A stretch of DNA of 41,190 nucleotides from Chara braunii. Lineage: Eukaryota; Streptophyta; Charophyceae; Charales; Characeae. The notes below the pieces were generated by a model, which was given only the letters and a program-made list of their open reading frames with translations, was not told the origin of the DNA and did no database searches. This document shows, in pieces, positions 11,170 through 22,118 of the stretch. The translations under genes and the position numbers were made by a program. Location: the NCBI GenBank assembly GCA_003427395.1, contig BFEA01000430.1, positions 753,661-794,850 of the forward strand, written 5' to 3'. Within the stretch, counting starts at the first letter, position 1; every line of letters starts with the position of its first letter.

Positions 11170-11844
11170 TTGTGGATAACAGAGGAAAGAAGAAAGTTGA
11201 AAGTGATGAAAACGAAGAAGAAGAGAAAGGTTAATCTGAAATTTCATCTTCTCATTGATGAGTTGCCTAATGAACTAGTACAGGAAATAAGTGACCCTCA
11301 TACCACGACCGAATTATCTCTGCAATCCTTAACATTGACAGAGGATGTGTCTGACGAGACTTCTATAAGTGAGTCACCATTAGAAGGGAATCTTACTTTT
11401 CGGAACTTTCACGAATTAGTAAAATCTCCTTCTAATGAAATGGTTCACTTTCTGGTCAACATGATGTCATTTGATGGTGATCTACCTCCAAAACTCGTCA
11501 TGGAACCAAGTGTCGTGCTTGGTGAAGTGAGAAACCTTCAAGCACGTTCGATGCCTCAAATGATAGAGGAAAAGAAAAGAAGGAAGGCTGAGGAATCCCT
11601 GATTAATATTCTTGATGACCCAGAACCAGAACTTCCCCATAGAAAGAATGAAAAAGGAAGGAAGAGGAAATTTGGTCTCAAGAGTGATTTGAAAGATGAG
11701 ATAGTGATTTCTGACGTAATTACTAAAATGCTGGAAGAGACAGAAGTGACCTTGTCCTTCAAGGACGCAATGACTCTAGCACCCAAACTGAGAGAAGAAC
11801 TGAAGAAGCTGATTGAGAGGAAAAAATTAGAAGCTTATTACTAA
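11170..11844 (+). pseudogene. Gag-protease linker region of the polyprotein
   Basis: A 224-codon open frame, highly charged, between Gag and protease. The C-terminal part ('VTLSFKDAMTLAPKLREEL') resembles the short helical segment that precedes the protease in a Ty3/gypsy group I know mainly from basidiomycete fungi. It is probably a non-enzymatic spacer of the polyprotein. It is not separated from Gag or protease by any sign of an independent gene. Confidence 0.5.
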
Positions 11845-11892
11845 GGATCAGTTTTTCCCAGCCAGGTGAACATGTCACTGCTAGGTTGCAAG

Positions 11893-12561
11893 ATGAGATT
11901 CGCAATCATGGGATATGGACATCTGACCATTTATATTAATCAAGTGAAAATTCGAGCCTTGGTGGACTTTGGGGTAGAAATGATACTTCTTTCTCGATGA
12001 ACAATGGAGGTTTGTGATTTATCTATTAATAAACCTGCAAAAAATATACTAAGTAGTATTGTAGGAAAACTTTTTGTGGCAGGATTTATTGATAATCTGC
12101 CTATCAGAGTCGGTACCATGACAGTGGAATTATTGGGTTTTGTAGTGCCGAAACTAAACCATGACTGTATCTTGGGAACTTCATTCTTGCATAGAATGGA
12201 GGCAGTCCAATTTTTCAGTCATGAGGGGTTATCTTGGATCGACCTACATGATTCTGAGACTTCTCAGGAACAGAGCTTTATGGTCTGCACTAAAAATAAT
12301 TTCAAACATCGATTGTCTGCTAATTGAATTAAAAGAGTAGAGTTTACTGAAAGGATTAGGAGACTAAGAGAAGAAGAAAAACAAGAGGCAAAAAAAAAAA
12401 TTTCAGTGCATATTAATCAAGTTTCAAAAATAATAAAGACTCTTGGTAATCTCAAAGATGAAGATGGACAAATTGAGGCATTTAAGAAAGCTATAGAGAC
12501 TGCTAAGGGTGGAAAGATGAAATTAAAATTTGCATCAACTCATCCTTTTTTAGAAAAATAG
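11893..12561 (+). pseudogene. Retroelement aspartic protease, with active-site change and stops
   Basis: The segment 'VKIRALVDFGVEMILLS' aligns with the D-(S/T)-G active-site loop of retropepsins, with the catalytic Asp at 11965-11967. The middle residue is Phe (TTT) instead of Ser or Thr, which should disturb the active site. The conserved C-terminal 'CILGTSFLHRM' (ILG-x-x-(F/W)-(L/M)) follows. In-frame stops occur at 11998-12000 (TGA), 12325-12327 (TGA) and 12559-12561 (TAG). The last stretch is a Lys/Glu-rich linker to RT. The enzyme is almost certainly dead in this copy. Confidence 0.7.
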
Positions 12562-12596
12562 TCACTGGGTCAAAGAGAAAATACAAGCCCAAGGGG

Positions 12597-13652
12597 GTGA
12601 AGAAAAACGCGGTGACAGTCCTAATAGAAAAGGATTATGATGAAGCATTGAAAAAGGAGAGGGAAATTATTAAAGCATTAAGAGAATCTGCAAGATTGGG
12701 GAATAGAGTCACCAAAGAAAGATTCGACACAATGAAGATAGGCTCGGATCAGTTTATCATGCCTAAAGAGAAAGAATATATCTTCAAGATGTGTCAGAAA
12801 TTCTCTGGAGCATTCTTCTTTAATGATGAAGAGAGAGGGTGGTTGGACGTGGATATGATCAAGATGACCAAAATTTGGACAGTTGATCATGTTCCATGGA
12901 ATGATAGACCGACCAAGTATACCCTGAAAGAAGAAGCAGAGGTTGTAAAATATATTGACAAGAAGATTGCATTTAATGTTGCTGAACCTGCTGATGGACC
13001 GTATAGTAACTATTGGTTTTGCTTTTGGAAACCAGGGGTTGGATTGAGATGGATACAAAATCTTCAGGAACTCAAATCTGTGACGGTACGTGATGCAGGT
13101 AGTCTTCCTAATGCTGATCTCCTCTCTGAATCTTTTGTTGGTCGATGCATCTATTCCCTAGTTGATTTGTATTCTAGTTATGATCAGATTCCCATTGATC
13201 CCACTAGTCGGCCGATGACTTCCATGCACACCCCAAGAGGACTCATTTAAATGTGCGTGGTACCTCGGGATTGGACTAATGACGTGGCGGTGGTTCAAAG
13301 GGATATGATCCAAGTCATGCAGGATATCTCTCCTGAAATAATCAGCCCCTATATTGATGACAATCTTGTGAAATGACCACTGGTATGGGATGAGACTTTG
13401 GTCGCAGGTGGACTCAGGAAGTTTGTCTGGCAACATGCTGAAGGAGTAAAAATGGTCCTAGAGAGACTTCAAAAATATAATCTGACTGCCAGTGGCCTAA
13501 AGTCCCTTCTTTTTCAGCCAGAAGTAATCATCTTGGACTTCAGATGTTTCTCGAAGGGTAGGAGTCATGAACCCAAAAAGATAGACAAAATCTTAAACTC
13601 CTCTACCACTCAAGAGAGTGACAGATGTCAGAAGTTTTTAGGGTGTCTGTAG
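12597..13652 (+). pseudogene. pol: Ty3/gypsy reverse transcriptase, with in-frame stops
   Basis: One frame carries the RT palm and fingers in order: 'PYSNYWFCFWKPG', 'LRWIQNLQELKSVTVRDAG', 'YSLVDLYSSYDQIPID' (motif A Asp at 13164-13166), 'MTSMHTPRGLI', 'RDWTNDVAVVQRDM' and the catalytic 'YIDD' at 13350-13361. A 'LRKFVWQHAEGVKMVLERL' connection and 'PEVIILDFRC' follow. Stops interrupt at 13248-13250 (TAA, between 'RGLI' and 'MCVV') and 13376-13378 (TGA). The catalytic Asp residues are still present. The sequence pattern ('WTN-x-VA-x-x-QR', 'FVW-x-H') fits a gypsy lineage that I associate with basidiomycete elements rather than with typical seed-plant Tekay, Del or Athila elements. Confidence 0.9.
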
Positions 13653-14223
13653 ATTCTGGAGGATTTTCATTCCTCATTTTGCTACCCTTGGAGAGCCCCT
13701 GAGGGAGATAGTAAGGCAATGGGCTAATTTAGCATGGAATGAAAAAAGACAAGCCGCAACAGAAACTCTACAGGAGAAATTAAAAGATGGGGGTGTCGTG
13801 TTGGGAGTGTCTTTTTATGATGATGAGGAGGCAAGACCTTTCATCATTGAGGCTGATGAATGACCAGTTACTCTGGGTGGTGTGCTCATTCAGAAAAATG
13901 AAAATGGGAAAGAGAGGTCTCAGAGATTTGATAATATGACTCTTAATTCTACAGAAATAGATTATACCCAATTCAAGAAAGAGTAGCTGACAATCATCCA
14001 TAGCCTCGGGTGCTTCAGGCACTACGTACCAGGGAGAAGATTCATCTTGAGGACTGATGCATCTGCTGTGATTGGTGTCATTAAGAAGCACCAACAAGTA
14101 GATCCAACAGTCAGCAGATGGATTGTCTTCATTTGGACTTTTTATTTTAAACTGGAAAAGATTCCTACTGAGAAGAACAGGGCGGATGACCTAAGTGGGA
14201 TTGAGTGGAGAAAAGAAGAATAA
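13653..14223 (+). pseudogene. pol: RT thumb and RNase H, after a frameshift
   Basis: The preceding frame ends in 'FLGCL' and a stop at 13650-13652. The expected continuation (R-F-W-R-I-F-I-P-H-F) is found one frame over, so a single-base change lies just upstream of 13651. The RNase H part shows 'FIIEADE', then 'VTLGGVLIQ', 'STEIDYTQFKKE', 'FRHYVPGRRFILRTDAS' and the end signature 'NRADDLSGIEW'. TGA at 13861-13863 and TAG at 13984-13986 break the frame, which ends at TAA 14221-14223. The domain order and the tether to RT are normal for Ty3/gypsy. Confidence 0.82.
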
Positions 14224-14299
14224 GAAGATGTAAATGAAACGATTGAAGAATCTGCTATGTTGATAATTTTCTAAATAAAAATAATAATGAGGATTATGA

Positions 14300-15835
14300 A
14301 GTGTCACGCTCCTATAAGTGGAGTTTGTGGCCTGAAGAGAGAGACAGCTGGGTAGAGATCCCTGATGCATATGTTTATGAGTCGATTCTAGGGAAAAAAT
14401 TAGAGTATTAGCCAAATGATTGGTATGTTAAAGTTAACGCAACAGCAGTGGCTGCTCATGAAATCCGAAAAAACTCTGGTTCAAAGGAAGAAGAAGGAGG
14501 TGAAAAGGACGAAGAGATATTTTTTATTTCTGAAGAATATGTCAAAAGTTATCAAGAGGTTGGTAAGAAGATGGAAAAAGAACAGCTAAAGGAATATTAT
14601 TGTAAAAATTCAAGAAAGAAATTTAGATTAAAGAGAGGACATCTCTTTGTGGATGGTAAGGGAGGACTACCTCCACTAAGGGTGGTTTGTGGTAAGGAGA
14701 GGCAGTTAAAGATAATTGCTGCTCTACTGGGGGGGTTTCAGGTGGGCACAGAGCTGCTGAGGCAACCTACTGTAAGACTGTCAAACTCTATTTCTGGCCT
14801 GGCATGAGAGACATGATTTTCCGATTTTGTAAATCTTGTGTGTTATGTAAGAAGAGGTCTACCACAAGAATGATTGAACCTTTATTTTTCACTATTTTGG
14901 GAGAGCTAGGCAGCAGAGTTCATTTGGATCTCATCACTATGCCATTAGGCAAGGGCGGGATGGGATATATATTGAACATGAGAGATAATTTCTCCAAATA
15001 TGTTGAGGCAAAAACTCTGAAAAGGAAGGCAGTCCAGCAAGTGGCTCACTTGATAGAGAAAGTCTATCTCAGGTATCCTTTTATCAGAGAGTTTGTCTCA
15101 GACAGAGGATCAGAGTTTAAAAACGAGATTGTAAGAAAAACCACTCTTAGATTGGGTGTCAGAATTCGATATGTGACTACTTATCATCGACAAGCGAATG
15201 CACTTATTGAAAGAGGTCACAGAACTTTGAAAGACTTATTCGCCAAGTGGTGTGAAGGAAATCTCAGTAACTAGCCAAAAATATTAAGAGTTTTTGTCTA
15301 TGCTGACAACGTAACGGTCAAGAGGACTACTGACTATGCTTCATTTACTCTATGGTATGGCCGATATGCTACTTTGCCTATTGAGAACATTGTCAAGACA
15401 TGGTCAAGTCAAGAGAGTGGCATAGATTATTCTATTTCAGAGTTTCTCCAGATCAGAATGAGACAAATATTAAAAGTTGATCAAACAGTAATGGATGCTG
15501 CAGAAAGAATGACATCCAGCAGATTATCAGATCAAGAGAGATGGAACAAGAAAATATATATAAGAAAAGATAAACTGAAAGTTGGTGATGTTGTCCTTAT
15601 GTTCGATAGTTCTTTTGAGACTCAGTGGACTAAACGGTTGGAGCCCAGATGGCTTGACCCTTACAGAATCACAGGAAAAGCAGAGGGCAAAGTGTATGAG
15701 ATTTCAGAGATGGATAGTTCCAAGATTCATGACATGGTATCAGGGTCAAGAGTTCGTAAGTTCATTTTCAGAGACCCTGATTTGATCCATACAGCGATCT
15801 CAAAGAGAGGAAAGAAAGGTCAGTCATCCAAGTGA
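14300..15835 (+). pseudogene. int: Ty3/gypsy integrase, frameshifted and stopped
   Basis: An N-terminal zinc-binding part lies in two frames joined at a G-run near 14729-14735. The 'CKSCVLCKK' Cys pair is clear, whereas the first His of the HHCC set is not. The catalytic core has Asp in 'HLDLI' (14927-14929), Asp in 'SDRGSEF' (15101-15103) and Glu in 'ALIERGHRTLK' (15209-15211), giving the D,D-35-E spacing. A TAG at 15272-15274 stands where Trp is expected before 'PKI'. The C-terminal 'KVGDVVLMFDSS' and 'EPRWLDPYRI' correspond to the GPY/F module, with Asp replacing Gly. There is no obvious chromodomain before the stop at 15835. Confidence 0.88.
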
Positions 15836-17454
15836 GAGAATAGTTCCAGAGAACTGAGAGAAAAGTATAGTAAGATAATGAGACAGCAAGACTGAATTTT
15901 CAGCAGACTGTAATCGTTCTTGCATGGTCAATTTAGCATTTCAATTATTTTGCATGTCAGTTAATTTTGTTTTCAGCAAGCAACAGAGCTTATGAGACTA
16001 TATTTTTGAGGCAGTGCTACAGTCCATCAATGAGTGCTTAGTCCTTGAAAGTGGGCAAATAACTGTGGGATACAGTTTTCGTGAGCATTGACGCAGTGTC
16101 AAGATCAGAGAACTCATGGCCGTGGCACATCAAGAGATGTAATCAGTAATATTCTTATGATAGAGAGAAAAACATGATGGGCATAAAGAAGTTCAGTTTT
16201 GTCTGATCGAGAGTTGTCAGCAGAAGAACTTCATGTCTCTGACTAAGTTGTTCATCCAAGAAATTCAGATGAGGACAGGCATAAAGAAGTTCAACTTTAC
16301 TTGACTGAGAGTTGTCAGTAGAGGGACTTCGTGTTTCTTAACTAAGTTGTTTGTCTTCACTCAGATGAGAGAAGAGACCTCTCTGAGATCATCATTTCAG
16401 CATTTCCTTGGGATCGACGGGATGTCTCATGGAAAAGAAATTCCCAGTTGAGAGAAGGGACCTCTCTGGGGCCAGCACAGCATCCTTCTTGAGGCCGAAG
16501 GGAGGTCTCTGGTAAGGGCTTAGTGCTGGTTATCATGTTGCTGTTAAGTGCCTCTTGAGACTGAAGGGACATCTCTTGAGAAATGTTTATCCTGCTATGG
16601 GGCATGGACAGTCTGCTTGTGGATTATAGTATGCTTGCCTGATTGTTTGTGCTTGGGATCTTCTTCTATAACCTAAAGACGCGTTGATTGTTAGGGCCAA
16701 CCAGAGCCTTACCACAATAGGTTGCAATCTGGTGGGGTCAGCAGGTCCCCGATGCAAGTGTCGAATTTCGTAATCGACTGAGGTTGAGACTCCGGGGGTC
16801 TGGCCTATGAGGTCGAAAGGGGTCAGCAGGAACCCTACCGCAGTCAGAGGATGCAATCCAGTAAGGTTCGCCAGAGCCTTGAATCGTAGTTAGACCGGGT
16901 CCTACGTTCAAAAATTTGGGAGGGGCAGCGCGCCCTACACCAAAAACTGGTGGGTGAGTCGGTCCCCGACCGCAGTGGTCAAATCCGGGTTCGGGACAGT
17001 TTGACTGACGGGACGTCTACTGTCATAGGGTGACCAGACCCGCTATAGTCTGGGTGTCCTGGCGAGAGTGCCAAAGAGCCGCCATGCTCGAGTAGTGGGT
17101 ATGCTGGTCCTGACCTGGAGGCAGGTCAAAGGGGCTGTCCAGACAAATGGTCTGACTAGTCCTGGCCTGAGGCGGGCTGAATGAGGTATGTCAGACTAAC
17201 GGGACATTTGTCATTCGCGGCCAGTGGTGGGCTAAAATCAAGGCAATCAATAACTCTTGGATGTGAAGAATTGTCTGGCTGTGTTTTATTAATTTATTAT
17301 TCATATTATTTTATTATTTTATTATTTTATTATTTTTATTCTGGGTTTTATTTCGTTTACTTCTTGTTTGCTGTTAATTGTCGGGGAGCCTCCTTGCTGG
17401 GGCATAGGCTGTTGTCTGTGGAACTCATTGTTTTGCAGGTATATGAAGACTTAT
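15836..17454. other. Non-coding 3' region of the gypsy core
   Basis: No supported gene. The sequence contains a pair of ~98-bp direct repeats (listed separately), GT/AG-rich text from 16.7 to 17.2 kb with recurring GGGTCAGCAGG-like phrases, and a TTATT-rich patch near 17.3 kb. It could be the 3' untranslated region or the LTR of the gypsy element, but I find no homologous partner upstream of gag. Confidence 0.5.
16181..16375. repeat. Two ~98-bp direct repeats
   Basis: Units begin at about 16181 and 16279, each starting GCATAAAGAAGTTCA and containing GAGAGTTGTCAG and ACTAAGTTGTT. They are imperfect but obvious. The function is unknown. Confidence 0.88.
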
Positions 17455-17643
17455 CTGAAGTTCTCAAACCAGAGATAAGAAAAGGGGTTTGGTATCCCCT
17501 CCCTTTTACCTGAGAAGTTGAGGAGACGCCTTACTCAGACCAGAGAAAGAAAACAGGGTTTGGTAACGCCTGAGTCACTTGAGGAGTTGAGAAGATATCT
17601 CACTCAAGCCAGAGAGCAGAAAATAGGGTTTGGTATGCCCTAC
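17455..17643. repeat. Three ~66-bp tandem repeats
   Basis: Each unit contains CCAGAGA followed by AGAAAA/AAAACAGGG and GTTTGGTA, with changes between units. The plus-strand frame reads a loosely repeated peptide, but I do not regard it as a gene. Confidence 0.85.
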
Positions 17644-17679
17644 TCCCAACGTGGCAGACTGAACAAGTGTCTCAAACAT

Positions 17680-17689
17680 TGGTATCAGA
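17680..17689 (+). other. Primer-binding-site-like sequence
   Basis: TGGTATCAGA matches the start of the initiator-Met tRNA complement used by many plant LTR retrotransposons. It directly follows a sequence ending in CAAACA, which is how an LTR end would look. It lies downstream of integrase, where a PBS of this gypsy element would not be expected, so it may mark the end of another element's LTR or be chance. Confidence 0.25.
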
Positions 17690-17959
17690 ATGACAATGTT
17701 TCGATTTTTCAGCCAAGGTGGAGGTTAATGTAACCTCTCCCCGCCATAAAATTCTGATTGAGAACAAATTTCTGAGTGACAAGAGGTCAGAACCAGCAGC
17801 AAAACAAGAAAGTGGAAACACAATCCTTCTTAAGTTTATCTGGTGGCCAACAAGTGGCCTGGTTCACGAGGAACCTGCATCCTCGGTCTTAAGGTATTCA
17901 AATTATCAGGCCAGGGACGCTATGAAGTTGAGTATGAACTAGAAATTTTGATAATTGAA

Positions 17960-18436
17960 TCAAATTGAGAGAGATGAGAAGAAATCACGTTTGTACAGGA
18001 TATAGAAAATCGCCATGAGCTCGATCTGAAGTAGAGAAAGAAGAAAGAAGATGTTGAGAAGAGTGCAGTTACTGGAGTGAGAAGGCGAAAAGACTATGCA
18101 AGGGATAGAGGATGGTGAAACTGGCATTAGGGCTTTACTTGCTGTGGGAGTGATAGGAGCTTTGGGAGTGTAAGGAGGTGAGGAAGTGTTGGGCGTGCCA
18201 TAGCGAGCTTCAATTTTTTTGCGAAAATACTTCATCCTTTTAGGGGATGGAGTCCTTTCGTACCATGCTGAGAGCGGTTGACACGGATAAGGCCTTGAGT
18301 GCGCTCCATAACCCCGTATCTCTTCTTCCTCCTCCTCTAACTTATAGTCACGCTGTGCACGGGTTGGTGGTTCCTCCCGAGCTTTACCCCCTCTCCCTCC
18401 TCTTCCACTTCCCTGTCCCTTACGAGCCTCAGGCAT
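17960..18436 (-). CDS. Possible first exon of a basic, Gly/Pro-rich protein
   Basis: The minus-strand frame begins with ATG at 18436. It encodes a Gly/Arg-rich start ('KGQGSGRGGRGGKAREEPP', RGG-like), an acidic run of Glu, then 'YERTPSPKRMKYFRKKIEA' and a Pro/Thr/Ser-rich stretch to about residue 115. The rest (hydrophobic, Phe/Leu-rich) looks like intron read-through. A GTAACT donor-like site is present near 18075, after the Ser-rich end. I recognise no family. It could be the 5' exon of a host gene or a fragment carried by a repeat. Support is mainly compositional. Confidence 0.35.
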   Translation of the reverse strand: MPEARKGQGSGRGGRGGKAREEPPTRAQRDYKLEEEEEEIRGYGAHSRPYPCQPLSAWYERTPSPKRMKYFRKKIEARYGTPNTSSPPYTPKAPITPTASKALMPVSPSSIPCIVFSPSHSSNCTLLNIFFLLSLLQIELMAIFYILYKRDFFSSLSI

Positions 18437-18944
18437 GGTGTAAGATCAAGTGTTGTTTAAGGAAACGAAACAGAGAGAGATGAACAACGCTGTTTAAGGA
18501 GACGAAACAGAGAGAGATGAACAGCAAAGGAAAACTACAAAGGGGGCAAGGTAGCGGTGCAGACCACGCGGCGATGCCACATGCACGATAAGAAAAAAAA
18601 AAGGAAAGAGAAGAAGACACTATGTAAAGAAGGAGAAAGAGAGAAGAGTATGCTATGGCAAGAAAAGGTTGACGGCGGCAAGATACTAGGACGAGTCGCG
18701 GTGATACGCAAAAGATGAATGCGAGTCCTAAACTGAAAGCTGCTTTATGCTAAGCGCCCCATGAGTTTTTACCCAGCGGGGACGCTGGGTGGGGGGTTGG
18801 TATCATATCGGAGGGCGCGGTGTCCCGTCCCTCCTTTGTGCCCCAAGTCCCTGATTAGTACCGGTGCTTCGGACGTGTAGTGGCTTAGTCTGTCGCCTAA
18901 CCTCCACAGTAACGTTGAGATACCGGGGTGATGCCTTGGAATGG
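18437..18944. other. Spacer, no gene seen
   Basis: The sequence is purine-rich from 18437 to 18720 and has a short repeated phrase (GAAACAGAGAGAGATGAACA, twice near 18465-18525). GC-rich sequence up to the start of repeat copy 2 carries no recognisable feature. A second TGGTATCA-like string near 18799 is not in a convincing context. Confidence 0.5.
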
Positions 18945-20091
18945 ACCGGCTTATAGGTACTTGCCCTCTGCAAAAGGGTGCGTCACAGGGCTTTCCTTTG
19001 GTCCACGCAGGCTTGACGCCCTGCAATACAACAGAGCACTACCGGCTTGTGGTCGTGGTAGCCGTCGGGCTCGCCGTGGGACTCGAAGGTGAAAAGACTG
19101 GCGCTGTCTTTTCTGCTGCGCGTCGATCGCTCCCTAGTTAGGTTATGGATTGGATGATTGGAGTGGTGGTCATTATCGAAAAAATGCGAAGTAAAAACAA
19201 AAAGTGAAGAGAAAGCTAGAGGTCTAATGTGCACGGCTGAACTGCCAGTTTTAGTTTGGGAAAATCTGATAACCTTTAGTCATTTTGTCCCTACGATTTC
19301 TTTATTTTCATTATTATTATTATTATTTTTATTATTATTATTATGGTTATTATTACTTTATTTTTCTTTTCGTACGATTGTCTCACTCGGTTTCCTTTTC
19401 GACCTGTCATATCTCGGGAAGGCCAACGGTTCGAATTCAGAGCTCAAACTGTGGTCCACGGCCTAAGTTGGCCGACCACTCGTATATCACTTCCGCCATA
19501 CCTTCTCGGCTGAGCATTGCGCAGTAGAACCCCAAAAGAGGGGCGACCTACGGCCGCATCGGTAGGAGGCTTATCACCCTCGTGGAAGGTCGTAAGCCCC
19601 CTCCTTGCCATCGGACACGGGTACCTGATAGGAGCAGGCAGATGGCACGTTTTGAAGAGAGAGGGGCGGTCGTTGGTATCTCGTTATGGGACCATGGCTA
19701 GAGGCCTGTGGCCACTCCGCGATTAAGACGAAAACGACTAGTGGTTGGAAGTTGGGGCAGACACTGTGGCCAATGGTGTTTTACTTCACGCCACACTTTT
19801 CTGTTTATTTCAATTTATTTTATCTTGTTAATTTATGAATTATAGATTGTTAGAATACGGAACTCTGAGAGTTATCCTGCATTTAGAAGATAGGGATCTT
19901 GGGCTATAAAGAGAAGAAGGGGGTAGAGTTGCAGGGTGTGCATGATGTGTGCCCTCTTCGGTCTGAGAAGCTGGGACGTTGTTCGTCGCTAGCCACTTAG
20001 CGCCCTTCAGGTCCTGTGAGTAGTGTATTGTGCGCATTCTAGTGGGTGACGTACTACTCTGGGCGGGCAGATTAGTACTGCGTAGGGTCTG

Positions 20092-20496
20092 TTGTGCTGC
20101 CTGGCTATGACACATAATGACGGCCTGCACGGCTATAGGCCGGACTGCTGGAAAAATGTGACGCGCTGGTCCCCTATGTCTGGCGAAGGTCCCAGAATTA
20201 CCACGATCCTGAATTTCAGCGGAGGAGATGAGGCGAATTTGAAAGTTACCGTAGAGGGAGCGAGAGAGGAGGGAAAAAAGGGGGATTAGAGACTGCAACT
20301 GGCCGTCATGGAGTTCAAGAACCGGGCAAAGAGAAGGATGCAGAGGGATGGGGTCACGGCTGAGGTTCGGGTGACTATTACTTACCACGAGGAGAAGACT
20401 TCGACGGACACAGTGGAGCGCGAGCAGCGACACCTAGACCGCGACTCGGAAGCGGAAAGCGAAGCCAGTGGCCGAGAGACTGATCTTCAGTCTTGA
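20092..20496 (+). pseudogene. Decayed acidic/charged coding remnant, copy 2
   Basis: Same frame as the remnant at 2474-2884. TAG at 20287-20289 stands where copy 1 has CAA, and the frame ends early at TGA 20494-20496 where copy 1 has TGG (2792-2794). TGG at 20167-20169 and CAG at 20341-20343 are intact here but are stops in copy 1. Family unknown. Confidence 0.45.
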
Positions 20497-21984
20497 AATA
20501 GACCAGGTCTGGTTCGCCAAAATCGCCCGTTGGCGGGCTCAGCGTAAGGTGGGCCCGAGGTGAGCTCGCGACGACGCAGAGACTGAGAACCGAGAGACAG
20601 TTACGAGTTGGGGAGAGGAAAAAAAAGGAGAGGGACTACGAACAAGAGAGAGAGAGTTGACCTTCGGGTGAGTGCGTAAAACGCGCCAGGTGAGGAGGAT
20701 GGATGAGCGCGCGTACACAGTAACTGTTGATGTCAACCTAGTTGTTTTGACGAGGTCCCGGAGGAGAACAAAAGAAACGAGTGATCATCTTGTCAAGAGA
20801 GCCGTGAAATAATTTTGAAAAAGACGCATGAGCGCAACCAGCTTGGGATAATTTTGCTTGTTGTTGACGTCCCGCGTCGTGCTTGAGTCGGGGCGTTACA
20901 GACTACGGGGAAGAGTTGCTGATGGTTTAAGCGTTGCCAAGGGATGCGCATGACAACCAGCGCACCTTCTACGGACAGTTCTCTCATATTGTCGCAGAGC
21001 GGACACCCTCACGTTTATTCTCACTGGCCGCCGTCACGCTCTATACAAACTGACGAGGAAGGCTCAACACATCTACTATGATTGGTACATGCATGATCGG
21101 CACGGACACGAGCTAGTCGCTTAGTGAGTCGTTAGAAAATAGACAAGAAAGGGCCTGAGCAGGGACACGAAAGTGCAGGTGACTAAGTAAGCGGGATGAG
21201 TCGGAGAGGTTTGTGTGTGTAAGCTCACCATTTATACCAGCGTGTTCGAGCTAAAGCTACCTATGTCTGAGCAAGGCGCATGGGATAGGAGGAACGTTGG
21301 GCTCTATGCTAGTTATGAGAACAAGTGGAAGAAGATCGGGGCTACGAGGCCAATGAGAGAGAGGGAGGGACCTCTCGTTCTTTGAAGGCGATCTCACTTA
21401 CCCGGTTGGCAGACTCGCTCCAACGACCACCTGTCTTGCCACCTTCCTGTGACTTTCAACCTATAACGGAGGTTGCCATCAAGGGTCATCGACGAGTTTT
21501 CCTATAACCGTCTTGGACGAGTCTTCAGATAAGATGTTGGCTATCGCGAATAATTCCCTTTTGTTTCTATTAATTTAGTCCCCCCCCCTTAGTTTTGTTA
21601 ACTAGTGTGATTGATCGATGCTAACCGATCATGTTGCGTCGTGACAAGGGTTAAGCCCTCAGTAGACTGTGTAAGCGGGCGAATAGGGGAGTAACCCCAA
21701 CACATAACAACGATTCAAAACGTGTTGGCCTCGGAGGGAACCCAACGTGCAGGCGACCAGTTTCAGTGATTAGCGAGGCTGAAGGAATTGGATATTTTTT
21801 GGTGTTGGTGCGATCCTACACTTGTGTGTTGGATGTACTACTTGCATTGAGCGGCTTACTCGATTACTTGGCAAGGCCAAAGAGTAATGCAACCTTCGCA
21901 TACGTGTGCATAAGCCCTGCGAAGACGAAGACTACAAATACAATTGGGATTCTGACCCTTCTATTTCTTTCACTTTTTGTGTGT

Positions 21985-22118
21985 GACTGCACCGAGTGAC
22001 TGCACTGTGTGACTGCACCGTGTGTCTGCACCGTGTGACTGCACCGTGTGACTTCACTGTGTGTCTGCACCGTGCGACTGCACCGTTGCTTGCACCGTGT
22101 GACTGCACCGGATGACTG
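21985..22118. repeat. 12-13 bp tandem repeat, copy 2
   Basis: Counterpart of 4268-4430, with fewer units and more point differences. Confidence 0.88.

Noticed and set aside
18795-18808. Second TGGTATCA string as a primer binding site
   Set aside because: Only eight bases match, and it is not preceded by an LTR-like CA end.
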